Below, one piece after another: positions 45,650 to 55,940 of a stretch of 64,000 nucleotides of DNA. Numbering within the stretch: position 1 is the first letter of the stretch; each line of letters begins with the position of its first letter. The position numbers were made by a program, and so were the translations under genes. This DNA comes from Panicum virgatum (lineage: Eukaryota > Streptophyta > Magnoliopsida > Poales > Poaceae). Below the pieces are notes generated by a model. The model searched no databases. It saw nothing but the letters and a program-made list of their open reading frames with translations, and was not told where the DNA came from. The stretch spans positions 19,254,733 to 19,318,732 of the forward strand of contig NC_053149.1 of the NCBI RefSeq assembly GCF_016808335.1, read 5' to 3'.

Positions 45650-45902
45650 GGCGCCGTGGCGACGCTGAAAGCGAGTGAAGTGCTCGTGGGCCGGTAGGGA
45701 ATCCAGTGCTCAAACCCGACCTACTATCCTAAGCAGCGCGAATTTGGGTGGTCGCCGGCGCAGGAAGCGCTAATCGGCGATATGCAGGGTCGCCGCCGAC
45801 TGGGAGTCGGTAGGCGAGGCTTGGACGCCGAGATCGGAATGATGCACGGCGGCGCGGGAGAATCGGGCGAGCAGAACAGCGGGATGCCGAGGAACGGGCG
45901 AA

Positions 45903-45912
45903 TCTGATACCA
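45903..45912 (-). other. Primer-binding site of the chromovirus
   Basis: The minus strand reads TGGTATCAGA three bases after the 5' LTR end. This complements the 3' end of initiator methionyl tRNA, as in most plant LTR retrotransposons. Confidence 0.85.
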
Positions 45913-45915
45913 AAA

Positions 45916-46208
45916 TGTTAGCAATCGAAGGGAACTGGAGGGGAAGGAAGAACGAAGCTAGAGCAAGATAGGAGCTCGGAGGACAGATTCCATTAGGAGA
46001 GAGTTCTGATTACATTTCATGGCGAGTTCTGTTCTCGTCTGGCCTCTTGTAGCCGCCGGCCACGGAATCACACACGCAACTCACGCACGCCACTTACACG
46101 GGCCGTTGCCACTATGGGCCCGACACATGCACACTGGGCATCTTGGGCCGAGTAGATCGCCGAGGCCCAGGCGTAGAGGGGGATGTAGTCTTGCTGGTGG
46201 TGGTAACA
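45916..46208 (-). repeat. 5' LTR of the chromovirus
   Basis: Same length as the 3' LTR with about five substitutions and no indels seen, which implies a recent insertion compared with the host element. Confidence 0.93.
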
Positions 46209-46213
46209 TCGAT

Positions 46214-47842
46214 CTTGGGACAAAAGGTTGCACGGTGCGCAAAAAGTGTTAGTGAAGTGTCGCCCTGGGGGGTCCTATGCCCATCGAGAGTCGTACACAC
46301 AAAAGTAGAGAGCACGTGCTGCTGCGCGCAAGATTTCAGACATCTAGGGTGTAGCTGTGGCGAGCCTCCAGTACTTAGAACACAAACTTTGTGGCCGTAG
46401 CCTCCGCAGTCGTGTGTTTAAGCCTGTGATGAGGCTCCAACAGACCCCAGGAGTAGTCGATCTTGTCGAGAAAAAGTCGAGAAAGGTATAAGTGAGTTAG
46501 CTTGATTCGTGGATGATCTGTCGACGAAGCCGTGGTGGTCGTCGATGGAGCCGCTACAGTTTGTTGATGAAGCTCGACTAGTCGAAGTCGATTTCGACTA
46601 GTTCTGACGATGTAATGCCTGTTCTCAACGAGTTTTCTAGTCGAAACGAGTAGGTAATGTAGTCGTCGCTGCGAGACTCGCCCTCGACTAGTTTATAGTC
46701 GAGGCGAGTAGTTGAAGTAGCCGCAGACAGGTCGCCGAGAACCCCCGCGAAGTTGAAGTAGTCGTCGACGAGTTGCCGAGCGTCCTCGTGCGGTCGGAGT
46801 AGTCGTCGGCGGGTCATCGATCCTCGCCGCGAAGTCGTAGTAGTTGTCAACGTTGCGGCACGGGATGAAGTCGTGCCGAATGGTCGAGTCGTCGAGGTAG
46901 TCGGCCGAGCTCGTTGCACGTTGAGCAGGTCGGCCGAGCTCGTTGCACGTTGAGCAGGTCTTCCCGTGTACACTTTCGTGTATAATTAGCTAGCATCTTG
47001 GAGTCTTCACGTGGCCTTCCCGTGTGCACATAGCCAAATTTCCCAAAAAATAGCTTAACACGGAGAGCACTTGATTTGTTCCTCGATCCGTACGCGGAGA
47101 AGTAATTCTCTCCCTTTCTTTTTTTTTTGTTTTCTGGTGTGAGCTCCGTAGCCCGCCTGATCTCCTTTCTCAAATCGAATTTGCCTCTGCCTTGGGTCTT
47201 GTGCGAGCAGTAGTTGGAATCCGATAGGTATAGGAACCGGCGACCAGAGAGAATTAATTAGTTTAGTTTAGAATTGCATGTTCAGCTCTCTTGATGACTT
47301 TGACCCGGAGACGGTAGCTGACAATCGGCGTAGTTGCTCCGCATGCGATCCGAATTGCTGCTCTGATTGGATTGGACCCCACCTCGGTCAGGGACGCGTG
47401 TAGCAGATCGGATTCTGGGTCTTCAATTCATCCCGGGTACCCGTGCATCCCTCTTCAACGCCGCTTGCGCCCCTGACGCCACCGCTTGTCCATGGGTAGC
47501 CCCCCGTCCAAATTGGATCGGGATTGTTCTTGATGCAGATCATCGTCGTAGCCCGAGCTTGAATCGAGGTGAGCTCGATCCGTACTTGATCGCGTGGTTT
47601 CCGATTAGAACGAAAATTCAAATTTTGCCGAGATCATCGGCGAGGTCGTCGATGTCGCCCGATGAGGTCGTTGATGTCGCAGCAGGATGCTGAAGCAGAA
47701 GCCTCCAGCCCCTGAGCATCAGCGATGCAGACCCCGAGGCTGAAGGTGAACGTCGCGCCCTCGTCGAACACGACGCTAGTGAAGTTGATGCCATCGAATT
47801 CGCTGGTGGATCTTCGACGAACACCCCTACTGATGTGTCAGC
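46214..47842 (-). other. 5' internal region of the non-autonomous element
   Basis: No gag or pol homology. The region nearest the 5' LTR (GTTCGTCGAAGATCCACCAG) matches the start of the internal region after the LTR at 50496. The rest has many GTAGTCG/CGACTA words, giving low-complexity open frames. Confidence 0.55.
46901..46958. repeat. Perfect 29-bp tandem duplication
   Basis: Two identical copies at 46901-46929 and 46930-46958 contain CGGCCGAGCTCGTTGCACG. Exact identity suggests a recent slip or repair event. Confidence 0.9.
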
Positions 47843-48271
47843 TGTCGGTGTTTTACCGTCAAGCCTACCTAAGAATATTTTAAGGTAGTAGACTTGTAGG
47901 TAGGGTGTCGCCGAGATCAGGAACTCGAAGGTGCAAGCAACACAAGTTTAGACAGATTCAGGCCACAATATGCGTAATAGCCTACGTCCTGTTGGTTTGT
48001 TTGTATTGCCTTGGTATTGAATATTGAGTTGGTTGTTTTGGAGGGGTCCCTGCCCGCCCTTATATACTCTGGGGGACAGGGTTACATGTAAGTCCTAGTC
48101 CGATACTAGCTTAGGAGTCCTACTCGAGTACTCTCGAGTAGTTTCCTTCTGTATTTGGCTAGTTCTACTCCTATTCGGGTAGATATATACGGATAAGGTA
48201 TGGACATGTCCCATCCCTTATTCGGTCATTGTCTAAGCTATGTACGTTGTCCCGTAGCCCCGGGTCTGACA
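47843..48271 (-). repeat. 5' LTR of the non-autonomous element
   Basis: Plus-strand text TGTCGGTGTTTTACC...GGTCTGACA, 429 bp, with CTTTC immediately right. It pairs with the split 3' LTR at 38469-39335. Confidence 0.85.
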
Positions 48272-48425
48272 CTTTCACCATACGTAGAAGAATTGGGGTC
48301 CGTCCTTTCATCTTTCAAACTTCATTATCATTTTATTCCTGCATATATCTCATTCAAAGCATCATATCTCAAAATATAATTGTCATTATCACCAAAACTC
48401 TTTTATAAGCCTAGATGCACTTTCA

Positions 48426-49170
48426 ATCTCCCCATTTTTGATGATTGATGACAACACAATATGGGTTAAAAAGAGAGAAATAAAATCATGTTTTATACTC
48501 AATCATATTTAGAAGAGCTTCCCCCTAAATATGTGCATTTCTCATGTAAACAGTCTCAAATGCCATTGCACATATTCATGTAAGAACTCCCCCCTATATC
48601 ATTGCATACAAGAGTATAAAAGTGCATGTGTGTGACAATAATAACCATGATGCATATGACATGAAATATCACAAAACAAAAGTGAAAATAACAATACACC
48701 ATTCAAGCAAGGATAAATCAAGTCTCACAAAGTACACACATAGTCAATCACACTAGCAAATTTATGTCTTACAAACGAGTAGCAAGCCCTAACTACCATA
48801 CGAATTTAAACACATAGTTCTCCACAAACATAACACCAATCAAGGTTCTTACATGTCCATTAACTAAAACATGAATGAAAAGCGATGAAAACATAGATAG
48901 GGTCTCCAAGCACCAAATTCAAATTCACTCTCCCTTTGGCATCAAGCGCCAAAAAGAGAGCTACTCATCGTCCTCATCACTTCCATCTCCATCACTAGCT
49001 TCCTCCTCATCATCATCACTTCTATCTTGGCCTTGATCCGCTCCGTCATCGGACTAGGCGGCCTCATCATCGTGCTTCTCCTCTTCCTCACGACCACCAA
49101 GGTCCTCCTCAATATCATCACCATCATGAGCAAAGGAAGTACTGCTGCTGTGATCCCAAGGGTCATAGAT
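48426..49170 (-). pseudogene. Copia 3' internal region with acidic gag-like C-terminus
   Basis: This is the internal sequence of the minus-strand copia element whose 3' LTR starts at 48425. Between about 48950 and 49170 the minus strand encodes an acidic tail (DGDDIEEDLGG, EEEKHDDEA, stop, SDDGADQGQ, EEEASDGDGSDEDDE, stop), followed by LMPKGE in the non-coding part. Such acidic ends occur in gag-like proteins of non-autonomous copia elements. The rest is AT-rich and non-coding. Confidence 0.5.
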
Positions 49171-50091
49171 TGTTGGCGGTCCTTAAATGCGAAATCCAAC
49201 CACCAACTATACTCACAAACATTGGAAAACTACATCTCTTACTCGCATATTTGTATCACTAACCTAGTTCCACAGACGTATTGTCTATCTATCCCTTGCA
49301 GGAACACAAGTCTGAAATAAGAAGAAAACACGACGTATACGCGACAAAAAGTGCACATCAGATCAACCGTCGTAACCTACTTACAAGGAGGGCCCACATG
49401 TTAGAGCAAACGGGAGAACCAAGAAAGCATCCACGCAGAATATCCACCTGGATCCACATGTCAGCATACCAGAGAAGGTAGAGCCTGGGGAGGCTCACCT
49501 AGGGGTCGGCTGACCCCCAGGGTCGGCCAAATCTACTGGACTAAATGCAGTCCAGGTGGCCTTTGAGGTGGAGTCACCGCCAAGTCTCCAGATCTCCGAG
49601 GCTAAGGTTTCCTAATTTATGGATGGCGGGAACCGACCTTGGAGGCTATATAAAGAGCCCCTCACCCCCTCGTTCAACACACACCAACACTTGAAGCCTC
49701 ACTCTCACTCTCACTCTCACTTGAAGACTTGTATTCCTAGGTAGTGGAGCTAGGTTAGTGCTTTTCCTTTAGCGAATCAAGTCGTCCTTGGGTTGGAGAG
49801 CTTTCCTCGACCCTCGGTAATGGCTTTGTATTCGACTCATCAGTACTCTATTCGTAATGCAGAGCTGAGCCTTGGTTGCTTTGTTATGTTAGTAGTATAT
49901 CATGCTTTGTCCTGTTATGCTGTTATCATAGCAAATAATATCCTGGCTTGGTGCTACACTAGTTATGCTTTATATATGCTCAGACTAGATGATCAAAGTA
50001 AGGATATCGGTTCATTATGCTTTCGGGCTTGCCTTAGCGTCTTACTTGTCCATCCGAAGGGTGGGAGACCCGAGGGCGTTAGGGTAGTGAT
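49171..50091 (+). mobile_element. LTR fragment starting TGTTGGCGGTCC
   Basis: It begins TGTTGGCGGTCCTTAAATGC, has a TATATAAA box at 49647-49654 followed by GAGCCCCTCACCCCC and CACTCTCACTCTCAC, and is cut at 50091 by another LTR. The wording is like long gypsy LTRs of grasses. The right end and the internal region are not present in this orientation, so the lineage is uncertain. Confidence 0.55.
49647..49654 (+). promoter_or_regulatory. TATA box of the LTR fragment
   Basis: TATATAAA, preceded by GGAGGC and followed by GAGCCCCTCAC about 25-35 bp upstream of a likely start region. Confidence 0.5.
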
Positions 50092-50652
50092 TGTCAGACC
50101 CGGGACTACAGGACTACGTACATAGCTTAGACAATGACCGAATAAGGGATGGGACATGTCTATACCTTATCCGTTTGTAACTACTCAAATAGGAGTAGAA
50201 CTAGCCGAATACAGAAGGAAACTACCCGAGAGTACTCGAGTAGGACTCCTAAGCTAGTATCGGACTAGGACTTACATGTAACCCTGTCCCCCCGGAGTAT
50301 ATAAGGGTGGGCAGGGACCCCTTCAAAATATATCTCATACCAAGGCAATACAAACAGCCAACAGGACGTAGGGTAGCCCAAATCTGTTTAAACTTGTGTT
50401 GCTTGCACCTTCAAGTTCCTGATCTTGGTGACACCCTGCCTACAAGTCTACTACCTTAGGGTATCCCTAGGTACGCTTGCCGGTAAAACACCGACAGCTG
50501 GCGCGCCATGTAGGAGTGTTCATCGAAGATCCACTGGAGAAATTGATGGCATCATTCAAATTCACTTGCGCCGTGCAACCAGAGGGCACAACGTTCGTCT
50601 TCGGCTCATGGGTCTGCGTCTCAGACGGCCTGGGCGACTTCCGTCGGCACCT
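50092..50652 (+). mobile_element. TGTCAGACC-family 5' LTR and start of internal region
   Basis: The LTR is 50092-50496 (TGTCAGACCCGGG to CACCGACA). The internal sequence GCTGGCGCGCCATGTAGGAG follows to 50652, where a copia element is inserted. The start of the internal region matches that of the element ending at 47842. Tat-type pol in the same orientation resumes at 55941, so this may be the 5' end of an autonomous member. Confidence 0.75.
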
Positions 50653-50849
50653 TGTAACGAACATGGCACCATTTATGCCATTTCGAGTGATTTTGGTGAT
50701 CGTATGACAACGCAATCAATGGGACTAATGGTTTTGTTGAGTGAACATTTCTAAATCCCTGGGATGAAGTAAAAAGGCCATACAAAGCAAAACACGAAGA
50801 AAGAACTCAAAGAAACGCTGAATTGGACGAGTTCTACTGAAATCAGTAG

Positions 50850-51290
50850 CACCGGTTTAACCGATGCCTAAGCATCGGTTCATCCGATGGTTGTCGGAAG
50901 ATCCGACATCCTGGCATCTGTGCAAGAATGAAGATCAAGGGAAGATCAAGTGAAGCACCGGTTGAACCGATGGCGTCAACTCAATCATCGGTGCATTCAA
51001 CGTACTATGTTCCAGAGATGATGTCAAGCACGCAGGAGCCACGCTTTCAGCACCGGTTGAACCGGTGGTGCGTCGGTGCATCCCATCGGTGCAATGACGT
51101 CAGCTGAAGAGGGAGGTCCAACGGCTAGTCCTGGTGTTATGAGTGACCGGTTTAACCGACACCCAGTCATCGGTTAAACCGGTGGTACCGCAGACTGTGC
51201 GTCAGAAGCTCAACGGCTACTTCAGGTCTGAAAGTGACCGGATGAACCGACGCCACCCCATGCAGAGGCATCGGTTCATCCAATGGTTTG
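50850..51290 (+). promoter_or_regulatory. U3 palindromic iteron array of the copia LTR
   Basis: About ten short inverted motifs lie upstream of the TATA box, such as CACCGGTTTAACCGATG, CATCGGTTCATCCGATGG, CACCGGTTGAACCGGTGG and GTCATCGGTTAAACCGG. They share a GGTT-N(0-3)-AACC or GGTTCATCC core. Their position in U3 suggests transcription-factor sites, which is inference. Confidence 0.6.
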
Positions 51291-51337
51291 CTGATTTCAG
51301 CTATCCGTAGGAGCAACGGCTACAAGACTTGGTGGCC

Positions 51338-51345
51338 TATATATA
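51338..51345 (+). promoter_or_regulatory. TATA box of the copia LTR
   Basis: TATATATA within GGCCTATATATACGCC, about 50 bp downstream of the last iteron. It is the only good TATA box in the 1.46-kb LTR. Confidence 0.65.
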
Positions 51346-52116
51346 CGCCTTACCCCGGCCATTTTGAAGTTACTGGAGACCAGAGACACCCCATGCACAT
51401 TGAAGAACACCTCCAAGCCAACCCAAGTGCATATTGATCATATCCTTAGGTTTTAGCACTAGCTTTGTAAGTGTGAGTGCTAGTTTAGCTCTTGAGTGAG
51501 TGAACAAGCAAGGTTGTGATCCTTGTGGCTGGTTCTAGAGTGAACCAAACTTGTATCTTGGTGCGCCGGCCTCCTTGGAGCATTGGTGGCTTGCCGGCAC
51601 GTCAACGACCCTCTGGCTTGGTGTGGAGCGGCGTCGACAACATTGTGCGGGGGACGGAGACCCCTCCTTCGTGGGCAATCTCCCTTAGTGGAAATCGGGA
51701 TCAAGGTGACCGTGATTGTGTTCACGGAAGAGACTTGATTACCGGGAAGCGATACTCTTTGTGAGTGTTTCAACAACGTGGATGTAGGGGCGCCTTTGTG
51801 GCAATCCGAACCACGGGATAAACCCTCGCGTCAAGAGTTTGCTTCTCCTCATCCCTCCCACTTAAGCTTCCGCATTTCATATTGCAATCTTTGTGTCTTT
51901 ACTTTCATAGAGTAGTTTCTTGATAGGATTGGCTATAGGTTGCTAAACTCCTTTGGGATGAGGGTTTCACACTAAGGTGAACCGTAGTTGCACATCTAGA
52001 TAGCTTGATTTAGTTTAAGTTTTTGTGCAAACTAGTTTGAGCCATAGGTTAAGGTTTTTAGAGAGCCTAATTCACCCCCTCCCCCTCTTAGGCTAGAGCA
52101 CCCGATCGCTTTCAAT

Positions 52117-52133
52117 TGGTATCAGAGCTGGGA
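52117..52133 (+). other. Primer-binding site of the copia element
   Basis: TTGGTATCAGAGCTGGG starts three bases after the LTR end. It matches the initiator Met tRNA 3' end used by copia elements. Confidence 0.85.
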
Positions 52134-52240
52134 CTCACTTCTCTCATAAAGAAAGCCAATTCTATTGGCAAATTTGTGTTTTCCGGCTCATTAGATCGGT
52201 AGGCTTTACCGCCTAGTGAGTTAGCTCTTAGGGGGAAAGG

Positions 52241-54082
52241 ATGGATCCTTTTAGACCCGCTCCTTGGTTCGACGGCATGGGCTTCCAACGATGGAAGATC
52301 TTAATGCAAGCCCATCTCCAAGCAACGGGGCTAAATATTTGGAGAGTTGTGAGTGAGGGCATTAGAAATAATGGTCACCAAGAGAAGCAACATGATGTCA
52401 CGGCTAAATGCATAATCTTGTCTTCTCTTAGTGATAATGTGTTCAATCGTGTTTATTCTTGTGAAAATGCTAAAGAGCTATGGAAGACTATCATTGAGAA
52501 CTATGAGGGCACGGAGGATGTTGCCAATGAAAGATATCATGTTCTCATTGATAGGCTTAATAGCTTTAAGTAACTTGATGATGAGAATGCCGAAACTATA
52601 TACTCACGGTTGAACACTCTTGTGAATGAGATCAATTCTTTAGGTGTGAAGCAAATTGAAGATACGGAACTCATTCGCAAGATCTTTCACTCACTCTGAA
52701 GGCTAGACTATGATTTGGTTACCACAATTCTCTATGAGAAAGATCTCACCACCTTGACACCAAATCAAGTCCTCAACAAGGTGATCGCCCATGAGCTACG
52801 CAATGACATCAAGGCTAAAGCGCCATCCTCTTCACCAACGCATAGCGCACTTGTATGCAAATAACTCAAGAAGTTGAACAAGATGGCCATCAAAGGTAGA
52901 TCAAGTGATGAGGAAGAAGAGGATGCAAGAAGCTCCTCAAATAATGAAAAAGCGCCAATGAACCCCAATCTCTACAAGCAAGTGAAGAAGATGAACAAAT
53001 GCTTGAAGGAAATCAACTCAATGGGGTATATGATCTTCCTCAAAGATGGGCCTCACCATCAACTAATGAAGGTTGAGAAGAAGTTCAAGAAGAACAAGGC
53101 AAAGAAGGAGAAGAAGCCCAAGCATGAATCATTTGCCACATTTGGTGAATGGGTAAGCGGTGGTGAAGAATCAAGTGCAAGTTCAAGTGATGAATCAAAT
53201 AAGAAATTCACCACCCGCATGGGATCATCATCCAACACTTGATTTATGGCCAAAGGTATGGATAGTGATATAAGTGATGATGACTCCGACTCTCCTTCAA
53301 TTGATGAACTTCTTGACCTTGTTCATGAGCACCAAAAAGTCATTAAGAAGCAATCAAAGGAAATAAAAAACCTTAATACTCTCAATGATCTAAATGCTTC
53401 TCTTGCTACAAATTTTGAAGATTTGATGTGCAAATTCAAATTGCTTAGTAAGGAGCATGAAGAGCTCAAGTTAAAATTTGAGAGCATTAATGAATCTTGT
53501 GCCATTCCAATCTCTAGGGTAGATGCTTCAATTTCTTAAATTGATTTAATTGATGAATCTTGCTCTAACCCTTGCAATGAGAAATGCTATGAGAATGTTG
53601 TTGTAGAATCATGTGATGATCTCATTGCCAAGGAAAATGATGAGCTCAAGCAAGAAGTGAAAAGGCTCATGAAGGACTTATATAGATTGAAGGGCAAAGA
53701 CATAGAGAGCAATGTCCAACCTTCTCAAGATAACCGTGAAATCATGGTGAAGAAGCTTGAGAAGGGGTCCACCGTGACTTGCTCCAAGTGCCACAAAGAA
53801 GACCACAAGTCCAACAAGTGTTCTCAACCAAGAAAGAAGCTTCCGGATGAGAAGAACAAGAAGAAACTCACAATCAAGAGTTCTCTCATCTACACCAAGC
53901 CCAACCGGAGGAACAAAAGCAATAGCACCTCCTATGTGATCAAAAAGAAGACCAATGGCAAGGTGGTTGCTCACAAGGTTGGGAAGAAGAAAAGGAGTTG
54001 GAACCGCTACATTTGGGTGCCCAAGGAAATCATCACCAATATGAAGGGGCCTCAAATGGTGTGGGTTCCAAAGGAGACTTGA
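52241..54082 (+). pseudogene. Copia gag with five in-frame stops
   Basis: It starts MDPFRPAPWFDGMGFQRWKI. The gag core runs through ENAKELWKTIIENYEGTEDVAN, DTELIRKIFHSL and TLTPNQVLNKVIAHELRND. Then come an acidic Ser-rich linker, a long coiled coil (53250-53700), and a CCHC zinc knuckle CSKCHKEDHKSNKC near 53780. The end is IWVPKEIITNMKGPQMVWVP. Single stops follow SFK, HSL, VCK, SNT and SIS, with the frame otherwise kept to 54082. No protease, integrase or RT follows. Confidence 0.82.
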
Positions 54083-55453
54083 AGCCCAAGAATGGCTACG
54101 GGGGATTTGGAGGCTTAGCTTACAAGTTTAAGTGAAGGTCCAAGACAAAACAAGCTAAGCTCAAAACTTGGACATTTGTTGCCCAAGTCCCCCATAAGGT
54201 AATGGTAGATAGATTTCAATTCAAGCATCATGTAGCTCCATTGCTTTTGCTAGGATATTTTGCATACATTGAATCTCCTAGTATTATATATGGTGGGTTG
54301 CTTGTGTCATGATTCTAACCCATGAGCAACCTACATAGTTTGATAAGTGTGTAGAAAGCTACACAAGGTTACCCTTCATGGTACATGGACCTTATGAGGT
54401 ATGTATTTCATTTTTGTACTATGAACACAAGCAATAGGGTAAACTTTCCATTGTTGTCAAAAACAATGTGCATACTTTTGCTTGGTGATTCAAACACTAA
54501 GTGCACATATTTAGGGGGAGTTCATCCTATGATTTGTGATTTTGAGACTAACATGCTTGCAAGTCTATCTTTTGTAGTCTCATGACGGAGTTAACACTCT
54601 AAGAGAATGTTATTCACGTTCAATGTGAACAAACAACTCTATAAGAGTGATTAGATAAATTGTGCTTCATGCATATTGAGCCATGCTCTATTGAACTTAA
54701 ATGCTCATATCTAAGTTCATAGGCTATTTGCTCATACATTTGCTCAACCTTGGTGTACCAAGCACTCTTTGTGTAAAGACTTTCAATTGGTTGCAAGTCA
54801 CTTTCAATTGGTACATACAAGGTAAACAAAAACTCCGGATGTATGTAAGGTTCTAAACTCATTCAATTGGTATCATTGTCAATTCCTTATTCTTTTAGAG
54901 CTATCTCCGTGCATGATTTGGTCTAAGCTCTCTTGTTCATACATCTAGTTGTGCACTTGATTTCCACATTATCTTTTTGTGCACATACTTATGGGAAGCT
55001 TAGCTCATGTCATGCTAGTTTTGTGATTTTGTGATCCACTATAGTAATTTTTCAAATTGGTATCTTCATTGATATCATACAATTGGATCATGAGTCATGG
55101 AACTAACTCCCTAGGCTACTAATCTTCTCTTGAGCTATATTGTTTTACAATAGCCTTTTTAGGTGATTTGATTCTAAAGGGGGAGAAATGTGGATCAAAG
55201 CAAGGCATGTTCCCAAAGAAGGAGAAGTACATTCCAAAGGGGGAGAAATGTCAAGTGAATCAAGTCAACATATGAGGGAAGAGTAGTAAATAGGAAAAGG
55301 AACAAAGGGGGAATTATGGTTTTAGGGGGAGGCCAAGTCGACATTGGATGGTGGTAAGCATCCAAGCAAGTGTAAGTGGTTCAATTTGTAAATGTTTGTA
55401 AATTTTATGCTTGCTTTGATTGTGTTGTCAGCAATCACCAAAAAGGGGGAGAT
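54083..55453 (+). other. Copia 3' non-coding region with repeated polypurine boxes
   Basis: No open frame with homology. TTTAGGGGGAG-type and AAAGGGGGAGAAATG boxes occur at about 54511, 55178 and 55238, and AAAAAGGGGGAGA directly precedes the 3' LTR. Such extended polypurine regions are known in SIRE-type copia elements. Confidence 0.6.
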
Positions 55454-55940
55454 TGTAATGAACATGACACCATTTATGCCATTTCGAGTGATTTTGGTGA
55501 TCGTATGACAACACAATCAATGGAACTAATGGTTTTGTTGAGTGAACATTTCTAGATGCAAGGGACGAAGTAAAAAGTCCATACAAAGCAAAACACAAAG
55601 AAATAACTCAAAGAAACGCTGAATTGGACGAGTTCTATTGAAATCAGTAGCACCGGTTTAACCGATGCCTAAGCAGCAGTGCATCCGATGGTTGTCGGAA
55701 GATCAGATGGTTGTCGGAAGATCCGACGCCCTGGCATCTGTGCAAGAATGAAGATCAAGGGAAGATCAAGTGAAGCACCAGTTGAACTGACGGTGTCAAG
55801 TCAATCATCGGTGCATTCAACGTACTATATTCCAGAGACGATGTCAAGCATGCAGGAGCCACGCCTTCAGCACCGGTTGAACCGGTGGTGCGTCGGTGCA
55901 ATGACGTCAGCTGAAGAGGGAGGTCCAACGGCTAGTCCTG
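55454..55940 (+). repeat. Truncated 3' LTR of the copia element
   Basis: It matches the first ~490 bp of the 5' LTR with scattered differences and one short internal duplication (ATGGTTGTCGGAAGATC at 55688 and 55707). It stops after GGCTAGTCCTG, where the 5' LTR continues GTGTTATGAG. Confidence 0.8.

Larger units (their letters stand above)
40645..46208 (-). mobile_element. Full-length chromovirus (Reina-like Ty3/gypsy), young
   Basis: Two LTRs of 293 bp (40645-40937, 45916-46208) differ at about five positions by eye. They are flanked by a perfect TCGAT duplication at 40640-40644 and 46209-46213. The primer-binding site is TGGTATCAGA (initiator Met tRNA), at 45903-45912 on the minus strand. 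The polypurine tract is CAGGGGGGAGA (40938-40948). Gag-protease and pol are in one frame, separated by a single TAG. The 5.56-kb size, short LTRs and C-terminal chromodomain suggest the Reina clade. It is inserted into the non-autonomous element. Confidence 0.93.
38469..48271 (-). mobile_element. Non-autonomous gypsy-type element (TGTCAGACC family) with nested insertions
   Basis: A 5-bp duplication, CTTTC, lies at 38464-38468 and 48272-48276. The 5' LTR is 47843-48271. The 3' LTR is 38469-38610 plus 39043-39335, split by a solo LTR. The internal region (39336-40639 and 46214-47842) has no gag, protease or pol, only short open frames and tandem repeats. It resembles Dasheng-like elements, which depend on enzymes of a related autonomous family. 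A chromovirus (40645-46208) is nested inside. The total without insertions is about 3.8 kb. Confidence 0.82.
37196..48425 (-). mobile_element. Copia-type 3' LTR, split by a nested retrotransposon
   Basis: The LTR occupies 37196-38468 and 48277-48425 (about 1.42 kb together). On the minus strand it runs from TGAAAGTGCATCTAGG (48425) to GATCCTTTCA (37196). A polypurine stretch AAAAATGGGGAGA lies just outside at the right, so this is the 3' LTR of a minus-strand element. A TATATATA box lies at 38017-38024. To the right of it the U3 holds repeats of GGAACTTCCGAC and GGATCTTCCGAC. Size and layout match the copia LTR at 50653-52114. Confidence 0.75.
50653..55940 (+). mobile_element. Gag-only copia element (SIRE-like), 3' LTR truncated
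   Basis: The 5' LTR is 50653-52114 (TGTAACGAACATGG to GATCGCTTTCA). The primer site TTGGTATCAGAGCTGGG starts at 52117. A gag pseudogene (52241-54082) follows, then about 1.37 kb of non-coding DNA with several AAAGGGGGAGAAATG boxes. The 3' LTR starts at 55454 and breaks at 55940. Pol is absent. Repeated polypurine-like boxes and the gag ending in IWVPKEIITNMKGP suggest the SIRE/Maximus lineage. Confidence 0.85.
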
